Source: Bordetella parapertussis
Lineage (GTDB): Bacteria; Pseudomonadota; Gammaproteobacteria; Burkholderiales; Burkholderiaceae_B
Direction of reading: 5' to 3'
Length of the DNA stretch: 26,845 nt
Assembly: GCA_945903445.1 (NCBI GenBank)
Contig: CAMDNZ010000043.1
Location: forward strand, 1 to 26,845
The position numbers were made by a program, and so were the translations under genes. Positions 8,823-16,442 of the stretch are shown piece after piece (position 1 is the stretch's first letter; the number at the start of each line of letters is the position of its first letter). The notes under the pieces are model-generated. The model saw nothing but the letters and a program-made list of their open reading frames with translations, did no database searches and was not told the origin of the DNA.

Positions 8823-9772
8823 TTTCCTGAAGGGAGAGTTGGAGAAGGCCGTCTGGCCGTTAGGACAAATATACCTGTGAGAACCAGCGCAGTACCGGCT
8901 AACTGCAATGCCGTTATGGGTTCTCCCAGCGCCCAAGCTGCCAGAAACAACACCGACACCGGTCCGAGCAAACCCAGCTGCGAGGCCATGGGCGCGCCGA
9001 TGCGCGCCACCGCCCACATGATCAGAAACACGGGAATGACGGTATTGACGGTCGCATGCACCACCGACCAGCCATAGACGCCCATCGGCTGGATCAACTG
9101 CTCGGGCGAATGCACGACGAAAAACTGAATCAGGCTGGCGATACTGGAGACCGACATGGCATAGGCCACCAAACGGGTCGCCCCGACTCGCTTGATCAAT
9201 TCGCCCGAGCCGATCAGATAGACGGCGTACGTCAGCGCCGAACAAAATACGAAGAACGAACCCAACAAGACCTCGTCGCCGCCTTGGTGAACATCGTGAG
9301 CGAAGACCAGCAACACCCCGGCGTACGACAGTCCGAGAGCGACCCACTGACGGGGGGCGATTCGGCGCTTGAGCCAGAATGCGGTGATCAGCAGCACCAG
9401 CGTGGGCGACAGGAACAGAATCAAGCGTTCCAAACCGGCAGTAATGAAACGCAGACCCAGAAAATCGAGAAAGCTCGACAAGTAATAGCCGATGAGTCCC
9501 AGCATGATTACCGTCAGGCATTCTTTGCGATTCAGAACAGGCAGCAGCCCACGACGCGCCTGGCGGGCATGGTAGTAGGCAATAACGGCAAAAAACGGTA
9601 ATGAAAACAGCATGCGAAACGCAATCAGGGTCACCGCGTCGATGCCGTATTCATACGTGAACTTGACGACGATGGCCTTGGCCGAGAAGAGCACCGCACC
9701 CAGTCCTGCCATGAAAAAACCGGCGGTTTGACCCAGCGACGCGGGCGATGAAGTGGAGCTAGTGTTTGACAT
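8819..9772 (-). CDS. EamA/DMT-superfamily transporter (first of a divergent pair)
   Basis: 317 residues from the ATG at 9772; an in-frame ATG at 9781 is the alternative. The frame runs further upstream to 9853, but the extra residues overlap the promoter and lack the family's character. The protein is an integral inner-membrane transporter of the drug/metabolite superfamily with ten predicted hydrophobic segments. It has two EamA repeats (about 20-150 and 165-300), and the second ends with the typical LGEPITALQLAGTALVLTG motif. The substrate cannot be told from sequence; relatives export amino acids and other metabolites. It overlaps qor by the ATGA junction and starts head-to-head with another EamA gene. 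A good promoter ends almost at its start codon, with no ribosome-binding site. Confidence 0.88.
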   Translation of the reverse strand: MSNTSSTSSPASLGQTAGFFMAGLGAVLFSAKAIVVKFTYEYGIDAVTLIAFRMLFSLPFFAVIAYYHARQARRGLLPVLNRKECLTVIMLGLIGYYLSSFLDFLGLRFITAGLERLILFLSPTLVLLITAFWLKRRIAPRQWVALGLSYAGVLLVFAHDVHQGGDEVLLGSFFVFCSALTYAVYLIGSGELIKRVGATRLVAYAMSVSSIASLIQFFVVHSPEQLIQPMGVYGWSVVHATVNTVIPVFLIMWAVARIGAPMASQLGLLGPVSVLFLAAWALGEPITALQLAGTALVLTGIFVLTARRPSPTLPSGK

Positions 9773-9779
9773 GGCGGGC

Positions 9780-9807
9780 ATTGTAGAGCCGTAACGAGCG
9801 CTGACAA
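9780..9807 (-). promoter_or_regulatory. Sigma-70-like promoter of the minus-strand EamA gene, predicted leaderless
   Basis: On the minus strand, TTGTCA (complement of 9802-9807) and TACAAT (complement of 9780-9785) are separated by 16 bp. Each differs from consensus at one base. Transcription would start about 7 nt after the -10, at or just before the ATG at 9772, leaving little or no leader. Confidence 0.5.
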
Positions 9808-9880
9808 AGTAATGAACGCGTGGTGCAATAGCGCCCATTGCGTTCGACGCCATTGCTTTTCTTTCGACTGGTCACTTCTG

Positions 9881-10753
9881 ATGAATCGCCCCCGCGCCCT
9901 GGCCGCCATCCATTTTTCCGCCTTGCTTTTCGGTTTGACCGGCGTGTTCGGCGAAGCCATTCAAGCGGGCGCTGCCGCGATCACCGCCGGGCGAGCGCTG
10001 TTCGCGTGCCTGTCGCTGGCGGGGTTTGCCCGCATGCGTCGAGGTTCGCTGCGCTCGGGCATCGGACGGCACGAGCTTTGGGTGCTGTTAGGCGCAGGTG
10101 TATTGCTAGCCGCACATTGGGTCAGCTTCTTTCATGCCGTCAAGGTGGGCGGTATTGCGGTGGCCACGCTAGGCTTCGCCAGCTTTCCAGCAGTCATCAC
10201 GCTATTCGAAGCCTTAGTCTTGCGCGAACGCGTCGCTCGGGTCGAATGGCTACTGCTGGCCCTGGTCACTATCGGGCTCGTGTTGGTCGTGCCCGCATTC
10301 GATTTCGGCAACAGCGGCACGATCGGCTTGTTATGGGGCCTGGTGTCCGGCTTCTCGTTCGGCATGCTGGCCATCGTCAATCGGCATGCAGCGGGTCACG
10401 TCGATCCCATCCAGGTCGCCTTCTGGCAAAACCTATTCGTGGCCTTGTTGGTGCTGCCATTCGGTGTGCAAGGCCTGCTGGCCATGGGCAGCGTTGACTG
10501 GTTCTGGCTGCTGCTTCTGGGCGTGTTCTGCACGGGGCTGTCGCACTATCTATTCGTCAGCAGCCTGAACGTACTGAACGCTCGCAGCGCAGGCTTGGTG
10601 ATCAGCCTCGAACCCGTCTACGCCATCGCCGCCGCATGGTGGTTATTCAATCAGGTTCCCAGCACGCGCATGCTAGTGGGCGCAGCGCTGATCATTGGCG
10701 CCATCGCCGCAGCGGGCTTACGCAAGCCCACCGAATCGGCCTCTCCCCACTAA
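9881..10753 (+). CDS. EamA/DMT-superfamily transporter (second of a divergent pair)
   Basis: 290 residues from the ATG at 9881, where the protein begins MNRPRALAAIHFSALLFG, the usual start just before the first membrane segment. An upstream in-frame ATG at 9812 would add 23 residues with no family character. Ten hydrophobic segments and two EamA repeats are visible; the C-terminal repeat carries LVISLEPVYAIAAAWW, typical of DMT exporters. Its location would be the inner membrane, with unknown substrate. It diverges from the other EamA gene but belongs to a distinct subgroup, so it is not a recent tandem copy. There is no clear ribosome-binding site in front of the ATG. Confidence 0.88.
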   Translation: MNRPRALAAIHFSALLFGLTGVFGEAIQAGAAAITAGRALFACLSLAGFARMRRGSLRSGIGRHELWVLLGAGVLLAAHWVSFFHAVKVGGIAVATLGFASFPAVITLFEALVLRERVARVEWLLLALVTIGLVLVVPAFDFGNSGTIGLLWGLVSGFSFGMLAIVNRHAAGHVDPIQVAFWQNLFVALLVLPFGVQGLLAMGSVDWFWLLLLGVFCTGLSHYLFVSSLNVLNARSAGLVISLEPVYAIAAAWWLFNQVPSTRMLVGAALIIGAIAAAGLRKPTESASPH

Positions 10754-10757
10754 TACC

Positions 10758-10865
10758 GGCACTGACACTGGCATTGACATTAGCCTTGGCCCAGCTCTGG
10801 TATTAGTGCTGCCACTGGCACTAGCCCGGCGCTGGCATTAGCACTGGCGCTGGCACGGCCAGTCC
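10758..10865. repeat. Degenerate hexanucleotide repeat in a convergent intergenic region
   Basis: About 18 diverged six-base units fill this gap. They are variants of CTGGCA, CTGGCG, CTGGCC, TTAGCA and TTGACA, such as GGCACT, GACACT, GGCATT, GACATT and GCATTAG-CACTGG. The repeat sits between the stop of the plus-strand EamA gene and the stop of the minus-strand ATPase gene. No T-tract terminator was seen here; short inverted arms such as ACTGGC (10843-10848) with GCCAGT (10858-10863) exist. Confidence 0.6.
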
Positions 10866-10893
10866 GACTCACCGTGCCATCTAGCGGCCCGAC

Positions 10894-12474
10894 TCAGCGT
10901 CGACGTTTACTTTTCATCGCTTGCGTCAAGGCACGTGTCACGCCGCTGATGACACTGCGCGTACCCGTCTTCACGGCCAGCTGCGCCAATCCATCGCGCC
11001 GCCCACCGCGCGGCCCGACCGTCCCGAACAACACCTCTTTCACACTGGCCCACCAACCCAACGCGGCGGGTTCAGATGGCGCGGGCGCCTGACGGGGCAC
11101 TCGCCCCCCGGCCGGTTTTGCTGCACCGGTCTGCGCTTTTTCACTTGCACCTGGAGCGAGCCTGCCCTCCCTGCCCTCCCTGCCCAACGAGCCCGCGCGC
11201 TCGCTGGCGCCCAAAGCGTCCGCGGCAGAATGTCGATTGACGGCATGATCGTATTTGAGCGCAAAACTACTTGCGGCAGCCAGGTGCTGCAATACGTCGG
11301 GATCGGCGGGCCCGATCCGACTTGCCGGCGGCACGATCCACGCGCGCACCGTGGGACTGGGCCGACCGCGCTGGTCCAACAACGAGATCAAAGCCTCGCC
11401 CGTGGCCAACTCCGACATGGCCTGCTCGATGTTCAGGCCGGGATTGGGCCGCATCGTTCGAGCGGCGACTCGAAGGGCTTGCTCGTCACGCGGCGTATAG
11501 GCCCGCAAGGCATGCTGAACCCGATTGCCCAACTGTCCCAGCACAGTGTCTGGCACATCGCCGGGGTTCTGCGTGACAAACCACACGCCCACGCCCTTGG
11601 AACGAATCAGACGAACCACCTGCTCGACCTTTTCGAGCAGTGCCGTGGGCGCATCCTTGAATAGCAAATGCGCTTCGTCGAAGAAAAACACCAGTTTGGG
11701 CTGAGGCAGATCGCCTGCTTCGGGCAGCCTGTCGAACAAAGCCGACAGCAGCCACAATAGAAACACAGCATACAACTTGGGGGCCGCCACCAGCTTGTCC
11801 GCTGCCAACACGCCGATGCGACCCAGTCCCTGGGGATCGACGGTCATCAGATCGGCAACATCCAGCATGGGTTCGCCAAAAAACGCTTGGGCGCCTTGAG
11901 ACTCCAGCGTCAGCAAGGCACGCTGAATGGCCCCCACGGAAGCCGACGACACATTGCCGTAGCGGGTTTGCAGCGACGCCGAACGCGCGGCCACATCGGC
12001 CAGCATCGCCCGCAAGTCGTCCAGGTCTACCAAAGCCTGGCCGTCGTCCTGCGCCACCCGAAACACCAGCGCCAATACGCCGGACTGGGTGTCGTTCAGA
12101 TCGAGCATCCGCGCCAACAGCACCGGCCCCATGGCCGCTACCGTGGCACGCACGGGGTGCCCGTCTGCGCCGAAGACATCCCAACGCGTCACGGGAAAAG
12201 CCGCGAACACGGGTTCGGACAAGCCCAGATCGGTCAAGCGAGCCTGTAATTTGGGCGACGACTGCCCTGCCTGGGCCAGCCCGGTCAGGTCGCCTTTGAT
12301 GTCGGCCAGGAATACGGCGGTGCCCATCCGAGAGAACGCTTCGGTCAGCACCTGCAAGGTGACGGTCTTGCCCGTGCCAGTGGCACCAGTGATCAAGCCG
12401 TGACGATTTCCCATGGCGGGAAACAAATCGGCTCGAACGTCGCCGTGACGCGCCAGCAGGGTTGGATTGGGCAT
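10894..12474 (-). CDS. yjgR: HerA-like P-loop ATPase, YjgR/DUF853 family
   Basis: 526 residues; E. coli YjgR has 500. The family belongs to the FtsK/HerA translocase superfamily, but its cellular role is not established. The Walker A motif GATGTGKT is at 30-37 and the Walker B motif LVFFFDEAHL is at 261-270. A conserved RSKGVGVWFVTQNPGDVP stretch containing the sensor follows. The C-terminal part has a low-complexity Gly/Ala/Pro/Arg linker (about 415-475) that includes a DNA tandem repeat, then the family's ending (VLFGTVGPRGGRRDG and a final KRRR). The ATG at 12474 has a GGAGA ribosome-binding site. The gene diverges from yebC across 50 bp. Confidence 0.92.
   Translation of the reverse strand: MPNPTLLARHGDVRADLFPAMGNRHGLITGATGTGKTVTLQVLTEAFSRMGTAVFLADIKGDLTGLAQAGQSSPKLQARLTDLGLSEPVFAAFPVTRWDVFGADGHPVRATVAAMGPVLLARMLDLNDTQSGVLALVFRVAQDDGQALVDLDDLRAMLADVAARSASLQTRYGNVSSASVGAIQRALLTLESQGAQAFFGEPMLDVADLMTVDPQGLGRIGVLAADKLVAAPKLYAVFLLWLLSALFDRLPEAGDLPQPKLVFFFDEAHLLFKDAPTALLEKVEQVVRLIRSKGVGVWFVTQNPGDVPDTVLGQLGNRVQHALRAYTPRDEQALRVAARTMRPNPGLNIEQAMSELATGEALISLLDQRGRPSPTVRAWIVPPASRIGPADPDVLQHLAAASSFALKYDHAVNRHSAADALGASERAGSLGREGREGRLAPGASEKAQTGAAKPAGGRVPRQAPAPSEPAALGWWASVKEVLFGTVGPRGGRRDGLAQLAVKTGTRSVISGVTRALTQAMKSKRRR
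11162..11188. repeat. Nine-base tandem repeat inside the YjgR-like gene
   Basis: CTGCCCTCC occurs at 11162-11170 and 11171-11179, then a diverged third copy CTGCCCAAC at 11180-11188. The nine-base unit keeps frame and encodes the repeated tripeptide in GREGREGR on the minus strand, within the linker of the ATPase. Confidence 0.8.
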
Positions 12475-12494
12475 GTGACTTCTCCGGGTAAAAT
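12467..12494 (+). promoter_or_regulatory. Possible promoter of the yebC-maf run
   Basis: TAAAAT at 12489-12494 is one base off the -10 consensus. TTGGGC at 12467-12472 matches the first half of the -35, with a 16-bp spacer. It lies 30 bp before the yebC ATG and overlaps the first codons and ribosome-binding site of the divergent ATPase gene. Confidence 0.35.
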
Positions 12495-12524
12495 AAACCT
12501 TTTGCCACCTCTTACCGAGACATT

Positions 12525-13256
12525 ATGGCCGGACATAGTAAATGGGCCAACATTCAGCATCGCAAAGGGCGTCAAGACGCCAAACGCGGCAAGCTGTGGA
12601 CCAAGATCATTCGTGAAGTCACCGTCGCAGCTCGTGCAGGCGGCGCCGACCCCGACAGCAATCCGGCCTTGAGGTTGGCGTGGGACAAGGCCATGGCGGC
12701 CAACATGCCCAAGGACAACATTCAGCGCGCCATCACGCGCGGCACCGGCGGGGCCGATGGCGCCGACTACGAAGAAATTCGCTACGAGGGCTACGGTATC
12801 GGCGGCGCGGCGGTGATCGTCGACGCCATGACCGACAACCGCACCCGCACCGTGGCCGATGTACGGCATGCGTTCGCCAAGCATGGGGGCAACCTGGGAC
12901 AAGAAGGCTCGGTTGCCTTCCAGTTCAATCACTGCGGCCAGTTCATTTTCGCGCCCGGCACCTCCGAAGACACCGTCATGGAATGCGCACTGGAAGCCGG
13001 GGCCGACGATGTCGTCACCGATGACGAGGGCGTGATCGAAGTGACCTGCCCGCCGCCCGCCTACCTGACGGTCAGCCAGGCATTTAAGGCTGCAAAGCTG
13101 GTGCCGGAAGTCGAAGGCGTCATCATGAAGCCACTGACCGAAAGCGAGCTCGACGGCGACGACGCCATCAAGATGCAGAAATTACTGGATGCACTGGACG
13201 CACTGGACGATGTCCAGGAGGTCTTCACCTCGGCCGTGATCAACGCGCCCGACTAA
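12525..13256 (+). CDS. yebC: YebC/TACO1-family protein (translation factor or PmpR-like regulator)
   Basis: 243 residues, normal length. The N-terminal signature MAGHSKWANIQHRKGRQDAK is unmistakable. The three-domain YebC fold follows: a basic N-terminal helical domain, then the two alpha/beta domains with GYGIGGAAVIVDAMTDNR and GSVAFQF. The family was long annotated as transcriptional regulators (PmpR); recent work assigns YebC proteins and mitochondrial TACO1 to relief of ribosome stalling on proline-rich stretches. It probably leads an operon, as purD follows after 18 bp. In many Burkholderiales yebC also precedes purD. Confidence 0.96.
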   Translation: MAGHSKWANIQHRKGRQDAKRGKLWTKIIREVTVAARAGGADPDSNPALRLAWDKAMAANMPKDNIQRAITRGTGGADGADYEEIRYEGYGIGGAAVIVDAMTDNRTRTVADVRHAFAKHGGNLGQEGSVAFQFNHCGQFIFAPGTSEDTVMECALEAGADDVVTDDEGVIEVTCPPPAYLTVSQAFKAAKLVPEVEGVIMKPLTESELDGDDAIKMQKLLDALDALDDVQEVFTSAVINAPD

Positions 13257-13274
13257 CCGATCACCCCACCACTC

Positions 13275-14600
13275 ATGAAACTACTTGTCATCGGATCCGG
13301 CGGTCGCGAACACGCACTGGCTTGGCGCCTGTCCAAATCGCCGCGCGTTCACAAGGTCTACGTGGCCCCCGGCAACGCCGGCACCCACCGTGCGGCCAAC
13401 CTCGAAAACGTCGCCCTCACCGACCCGGCCGAACTGGCCGATTTTGCCGAACGCGAAGGCATCTACATCACGGTAGTCGGCCCCGAAGCACCGCTGGCCG
13501 CTGGCGTGGTTGATCTTTTCCGCTCGCGCGGCATGAAGATTTTCGGGCCGACGCGTGAATCGGCCCAGTTGGAAAGCTCGAAGGATTTCGCCAAAGCTTT
13601 CATGGTCCGCCACAACATTCCCACGGCAGCCTACGGCACGTTCACCGACCCCGCCACCGCGCATGCCTACATCGATGCGCAAGGCGCGCCTATCGTGGTC
13701 AAGGCCGATGGCTTGGCCGCGGGCAAAGGTGTCGTCGTCGCAGAGACGCTGCAAGAGGCGCACGATGCCGTCGACGCCATGTTGGGCGATGGCTCGCTGG
13801 GCGCTGCGGGCGCCCGGGTGGTCATCGAAGAATGTCTGGTTGGAGAAGAAGCCAGCTTTATCGTCATGAGCGACGGTCGCAACGTGCTGGCACTGGCGAC
13901 CAGCCAAGATCACAAACGTCTGCTGGATGCAGATCAAGGCCCGAACACCGGTGGCATGGGCGCCTACTCGCCTGCTCCTGTGGTCACCCCTGCCATCCAT
14001 CATCGCATCATGCGCGAAGTCATTCTGCCGACGATTTCCGGCATGGCGCGCGACGGCCTCACCTACACCGGCTTTCTGTATGCCGGCGTCATGATCGGCC
14101 CCGGCGAAGACGCCGACCGAGAAATCAAAGTGCTGGAATTCAACTGCCGCATGGGCGACCCGGAAACGCAGCCCATCATGATGCGCGTCAAGAGCGATCT
14201 GGTCGATGTGGTCGAACACGCCGTCAACGGCACGCTCGATCGCGCCGACATCACCTGGGACCGCCGCACGGCGCTAGGCGTCGTCCTGGCTGCGCACAAC
14301 TACCCGGACACACCACGAGCGGGCGACACCATCGACGGCTTGCCGGCCGACAACGACATCTGCATGGTGTTTCATGCCGGCACCCGCATGCAAGGCAATG
14401 CCGTGCACACCGCAGGCGGTCGGGTACTGTGCGTGACGGCATTGGGTGACTCGGTACGCATGGCCCGCGAGTTGGCGTATGAGACCGTCGAGGCCGTCCG
14501 CTTCGATGGCCGTCAATACCGCAGCGACATCGGCTGGCGCGCCCTCAAGCGTCCGGCCACTTCGCCCGCTGTCCCTGCCACGCCCGCAAAACCGGCCTGA
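13275..14600 (+). CDS. purD: Phosphoribosylamine-glycine ligase (GAR synthetase)
   Basis: 441 residues. It catalyses the second step of purine synthesis: 5-phosphoribosylamine, glycine and ATP give glycinamide ribonucleotide. The N-terminal nucleotide-fold motif MKLLVIGSGGREHALAW opens the protein. ATP-grasp elements follow: VVKADGLAAGKGV at 141-153 and the metal/ATP-binding EFNCRMGDPETQP from residue 288. The last 15 residues are a Pro/Ala/Thr-rich tail beyond the usual fold (family members have about 420-430 residues). It sits 18 bp after yebC and 17 bp before hemF. Confidence 0.97.
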   Translation: MKLLVIGSGGREHALAWRLSKSPRVHKVYVAPGNAGTHRAANLENVALTDPAELADFAEREGIYITVVGPEAPLAAGVVDLFRSRGMKIFGPTRESAQLESSKDFAKAFMVRHNIPTAAYGTFTDPATAHAYIDAQGAPIVVKADGLAAGKGVVVAETLQEAHDAVDAMLGDGSLGAAGARVVIEECLVGEEASFIVMSDGRNVLALATSQDHKRLLDADQGPNTGGMGAYSPAPVVTPAIHHRIMREVILPTISGMARDGLTYTGFLYAGVMIGPGEDADREIKVLEFNCRMGDPETQPIMMRVKSDLVDVVEHAVNGTLDRADITWDRRTALGVVLAAHNYPDTPRAGDTIDGLPADNDICMVFHAGTRMQGNAVHTAGGRVLCVTALGDSVRMARELAYETVEAVRFDGRQYRSDIGWRALKRPATSPAVPATPAKPA

Positions 14601-14617
14601 ACAAGGACGCCTACCGC

Positions 14618-15529
14618 ATGAGCGCCACACCCTTATCTCAGGTTCGCGACTATCTGCTCGATCTGCAAAACCGCATCGTCACCGCGCTGGAAGACGCGGG
14701 CGGTGCGCCGTTTCGTACCGATCAGTGGACGCGGCCCGAAGGGGGAGGTGGTCTGTCGCGCCTGATCGAAGACGGCGATCTGCTCGAACGCGGCGGCGTA
14801 TTGTTCAGTCATGTGCAGGGCAAACAACTGCCGCCGTCGGCCAGTGCGCACCGCCCCGAGCTGGCCGGCCGGCCGTGGGAGGCCATGGGCGTATCGTTGG
14901 TATTACACCCGCGCAATCCCTACGTGCCCACCACACACATGAACGTTCGAATGTTCTCGGCGCAGGCCCGACCCGGACACGATGAAACTGATGTCTTTTG
15001 GTTTGGTGGCGGTCTGGACCTCACGCCCTACTATCCTTTTGAAGAAGACGCTCAGCACTTCCATCGAAGCTGCAAGGCGGCGCTGGATCCGCACGGTGCC
15101 CATCACTACCCCGCCTACAAGCGTTGGTGCGACGAATACTTCTTCCTCAAGCACCGCAACGAAACCCGCGGAATCGGCGGCATCTTCTTTGACGACCTGT
15201 CGGCCCCCAATGTCGAGTCGTGCTTCGCGCTTCAGCGCAGCGTAGGCGATTCTTTCTTGCCCGCATTCCTGCCCATCATCGAGCGCCGCCGTGATGTGGC
15301 TTACGGCCAGCGCGAGCGCGATTTTCAGGCATACCGACGTGGTCGCTATGTCGAATTCAACCTGGTCTTCGATCGCGGCACGCTCTTTGGCCTGCAATCG
15401 GGGGGACGCACCGAATCCATCCTGTTGTCGATGCCGCCCATGGCCGCCTGGCGCTACGACTGGCAACCCGAAGCGGGTAGCCCGGAAGCCCAGCTCGCCG
15501 CCTATCTGACGCCACGCGACTGGATCTAG
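14618..15529 (+). CDS. hemF: Oxygen-dependent (aerobic) coproporphyrinogen III oxidase
   Basis: 303 residues; E. coli HemF has 299. It converts coproporphyrinogen III to protoporphyrinogen IX by two oxygen-dependent decarboxylations in haem synthesis, in the cytosol. Conserved blocks seen are NPYVPTTHMNVRMF (100-113, with the conserved H107), GGLDLTPYYPFEED (131-144), KRWCDEYFFLKHR (168-180) and RGIGGIFFDDL after it, plus the C-terminal ESILLSMPP. The ATG at 14618 is preceded by AAGGA. In related bacteria nadD usually follows; here rsfS begins 25 bp later. Confidence 0.97.
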   Translation: MSATPLSQVRDYLLDLQNRIVTALEDAGGAPFRTDQWTRPEGGGGLSRLIEDGDLLERGGVLFSHVQGKQLPPSASAHRPELAGRPWEAMGVSLVLHPRNPYVPTTHMNVRMFSAQARPGHDETDVFWFGGGLDLTPYYPFEEDAQHFHRSCKAALDPHGAHHYPAYKRWCDEYFFLKHRNETRGIGGIFFDDLSAPNVESCFALQRSVGDSFLPAFLPIIERRRDVAYGQRERDFQAYRRGRYVEFNLVFDRGTLFGLQSGGRTESILLSMPPMAAWRYDWQPEAGSPEAQLAAYLTPRDWI

Positions 15530-15554
15530 CCGCTGGCGCGTTATATTACGAAAC

Positions 15555-15959
15555 ATGGATATTCAAAAGCTACAACGGGTGGTCATTGACGCGCTCGAAG
15601 ATGTCAAAGCGCAAGACATCAAGATTTTCAATACGACGCACCTGACCAGCCTGTTCGATCGGGTGGTCATTGCAAGCGCGACCTCCAACCGTCACACTCG
15701 CGCATTGGCCGCCAGCGTGTCGGACGCTGCACGCGAGAATGGTCATCGCGTGCAAGCCGTCGAAGGCGGCGATACCGGCGAATGGGTATTGGTCGATCTG
15801 GGCGATATCGTCGTCCACCTCATGCAGCCCGTGATTCGCCAGTACTACAACCTCGAAGAAGTGTGGGGTGGCAAACCGGTGCGTGCCAAGCTCCTACCGG
15901 AATCGACTCGCGTGGCACCGATGCCGCCGATATCACACGACGCCGACGACTGGACGTGA
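15555..15959 (+). CDS. rsfS: Ribosomal silencing factor RsfS
   Basis: 134 residues. RsfS binds ribosomal protein uL14 on the 50S subunit and blocks subunit joining in starved cells. The core matches the family: an N-terminal VVIDALEDVKAQDIKIF, FDRVVIASATSNRHTRALA, then GEWVLVDLGDIVVHLM and RQYYNLEEVWG. The C-terminal 25 residues after the core are an extension compared with E. coli RsfS (105 residues), as is common in beta-proteobacteria. The stop codon overlaps the rlmH start (GTGA), which suggests coupled translation of these two ribosome-related genes. Confidence 0.95.
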   Translation: MDIQKLQRVVIDALEDVKAQDIKIFNTTHLTSLFDRVVIASATSNRHTRALAASVSDAARENGHRVQAVEGGDTGEWVLVDLGDIVVHLMQPVIRQYYNLEEVWGGKPVRAKLLPESTRVAPMPPISHDADDWT

Positions 15960-16426
15960 AGCTCATCGTCGTCGCAGTCGGTCAGCGCATGCCGGGCTGG
16001 GTGCAAACCGCCTGGGACGACTATGCAAAACGGCTACCGCCGGACTGTGCGCTAGAACTGCGCGAAATCAAACCCGAGCCTCGCAGTTCTGGCAAAACAC
16101 CCGTTCAAATGATGGCACTAGAGGCACGGCGGATCGACAGTGCCATCGGCCCGCAGCCCTTGCGCATTGCATTGGACGAGCGGGGCCGAGACCTCACCAC
16201 TCGCGCGTTATCGGATCAGTTGACGCAGTGGCGCGACGAGGGTCGCGACGTCGCCTTGATCGTAGGCGGCCCCGATGGCCTGGACCCGACGCTGAAAGCG
16301 AGCTGTAGCGGCTCGATCCGCCTGTCTTCGCTCACCTTGCCGCATCCCATGGTGCGCGTGGTGCTGGCAGAGCAGCTCTATCGCGCCTGGGCCATCCTCA
16401 CCCATCATCCCTATCACCGCGACTGA
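15956..16426 (+). CDS. rlmH: 23S rRNA pseudouridine-1915 N3-methyltransferase RlmH
   Basis: 156 residues; E. coli RlmH has 155. It is a SPOUT-class, S-adenosylmethionine-dependent enzyme that methylates pseudouridine 1915 in helix 69 of 23S rRNA. The start is a GTG at 15956, inside the rsfS stop (GTGA overlap): the protein then begins KLIVVAVGQRMPGWVQ, the family's first strand. The SAM-binding knot is visible as LIVGGPDGLD followed by RLSSLTLPHPMVRVVLAEQLYRAW and the invariant ending HPYHRD. An open frame continues upstream in the same phase, but that part is the shadow of rsfS. Confidence 0.96.
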   Translation: MKLIVVAVGQRMPGWVQTAWDDYAKRLPPDCALELREIKPEPRSSGKTPVQMMALEARRIDSAIGPQPLRIALDERGRDLTTRALSDQLTQWRDEGRDVALIVGGPDGLDPTLKASCSGSIRLSSLTLPHPMVRVVLAEQLYRAWAILTHHPYHRD

Positions 16427-16442
16427 CACGTCGCCCTGTCCC

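Noticed and set aside
8823..9521. Upstream in-frame extension of qor giving a 563-residue frame
   Set aside because: The extra 233 residues lie antiparallel-frame to the EamA gene on the same strand, have no family character, and the QOR fold begins exactly at the ATG at 8822/8816 with an ATGA overlap.
10784..10893. Possible read-through extension of the YjgR-like protein: after its TGA the same frame stays open for about 37 codons with an Ala-Ser-rich repeat
   Set aside because: The protein already ends in the family's usual basic KRRR tail, so the stop is native. The open stretch is explained by the hexamer repeat, whose period is a multiple of three.
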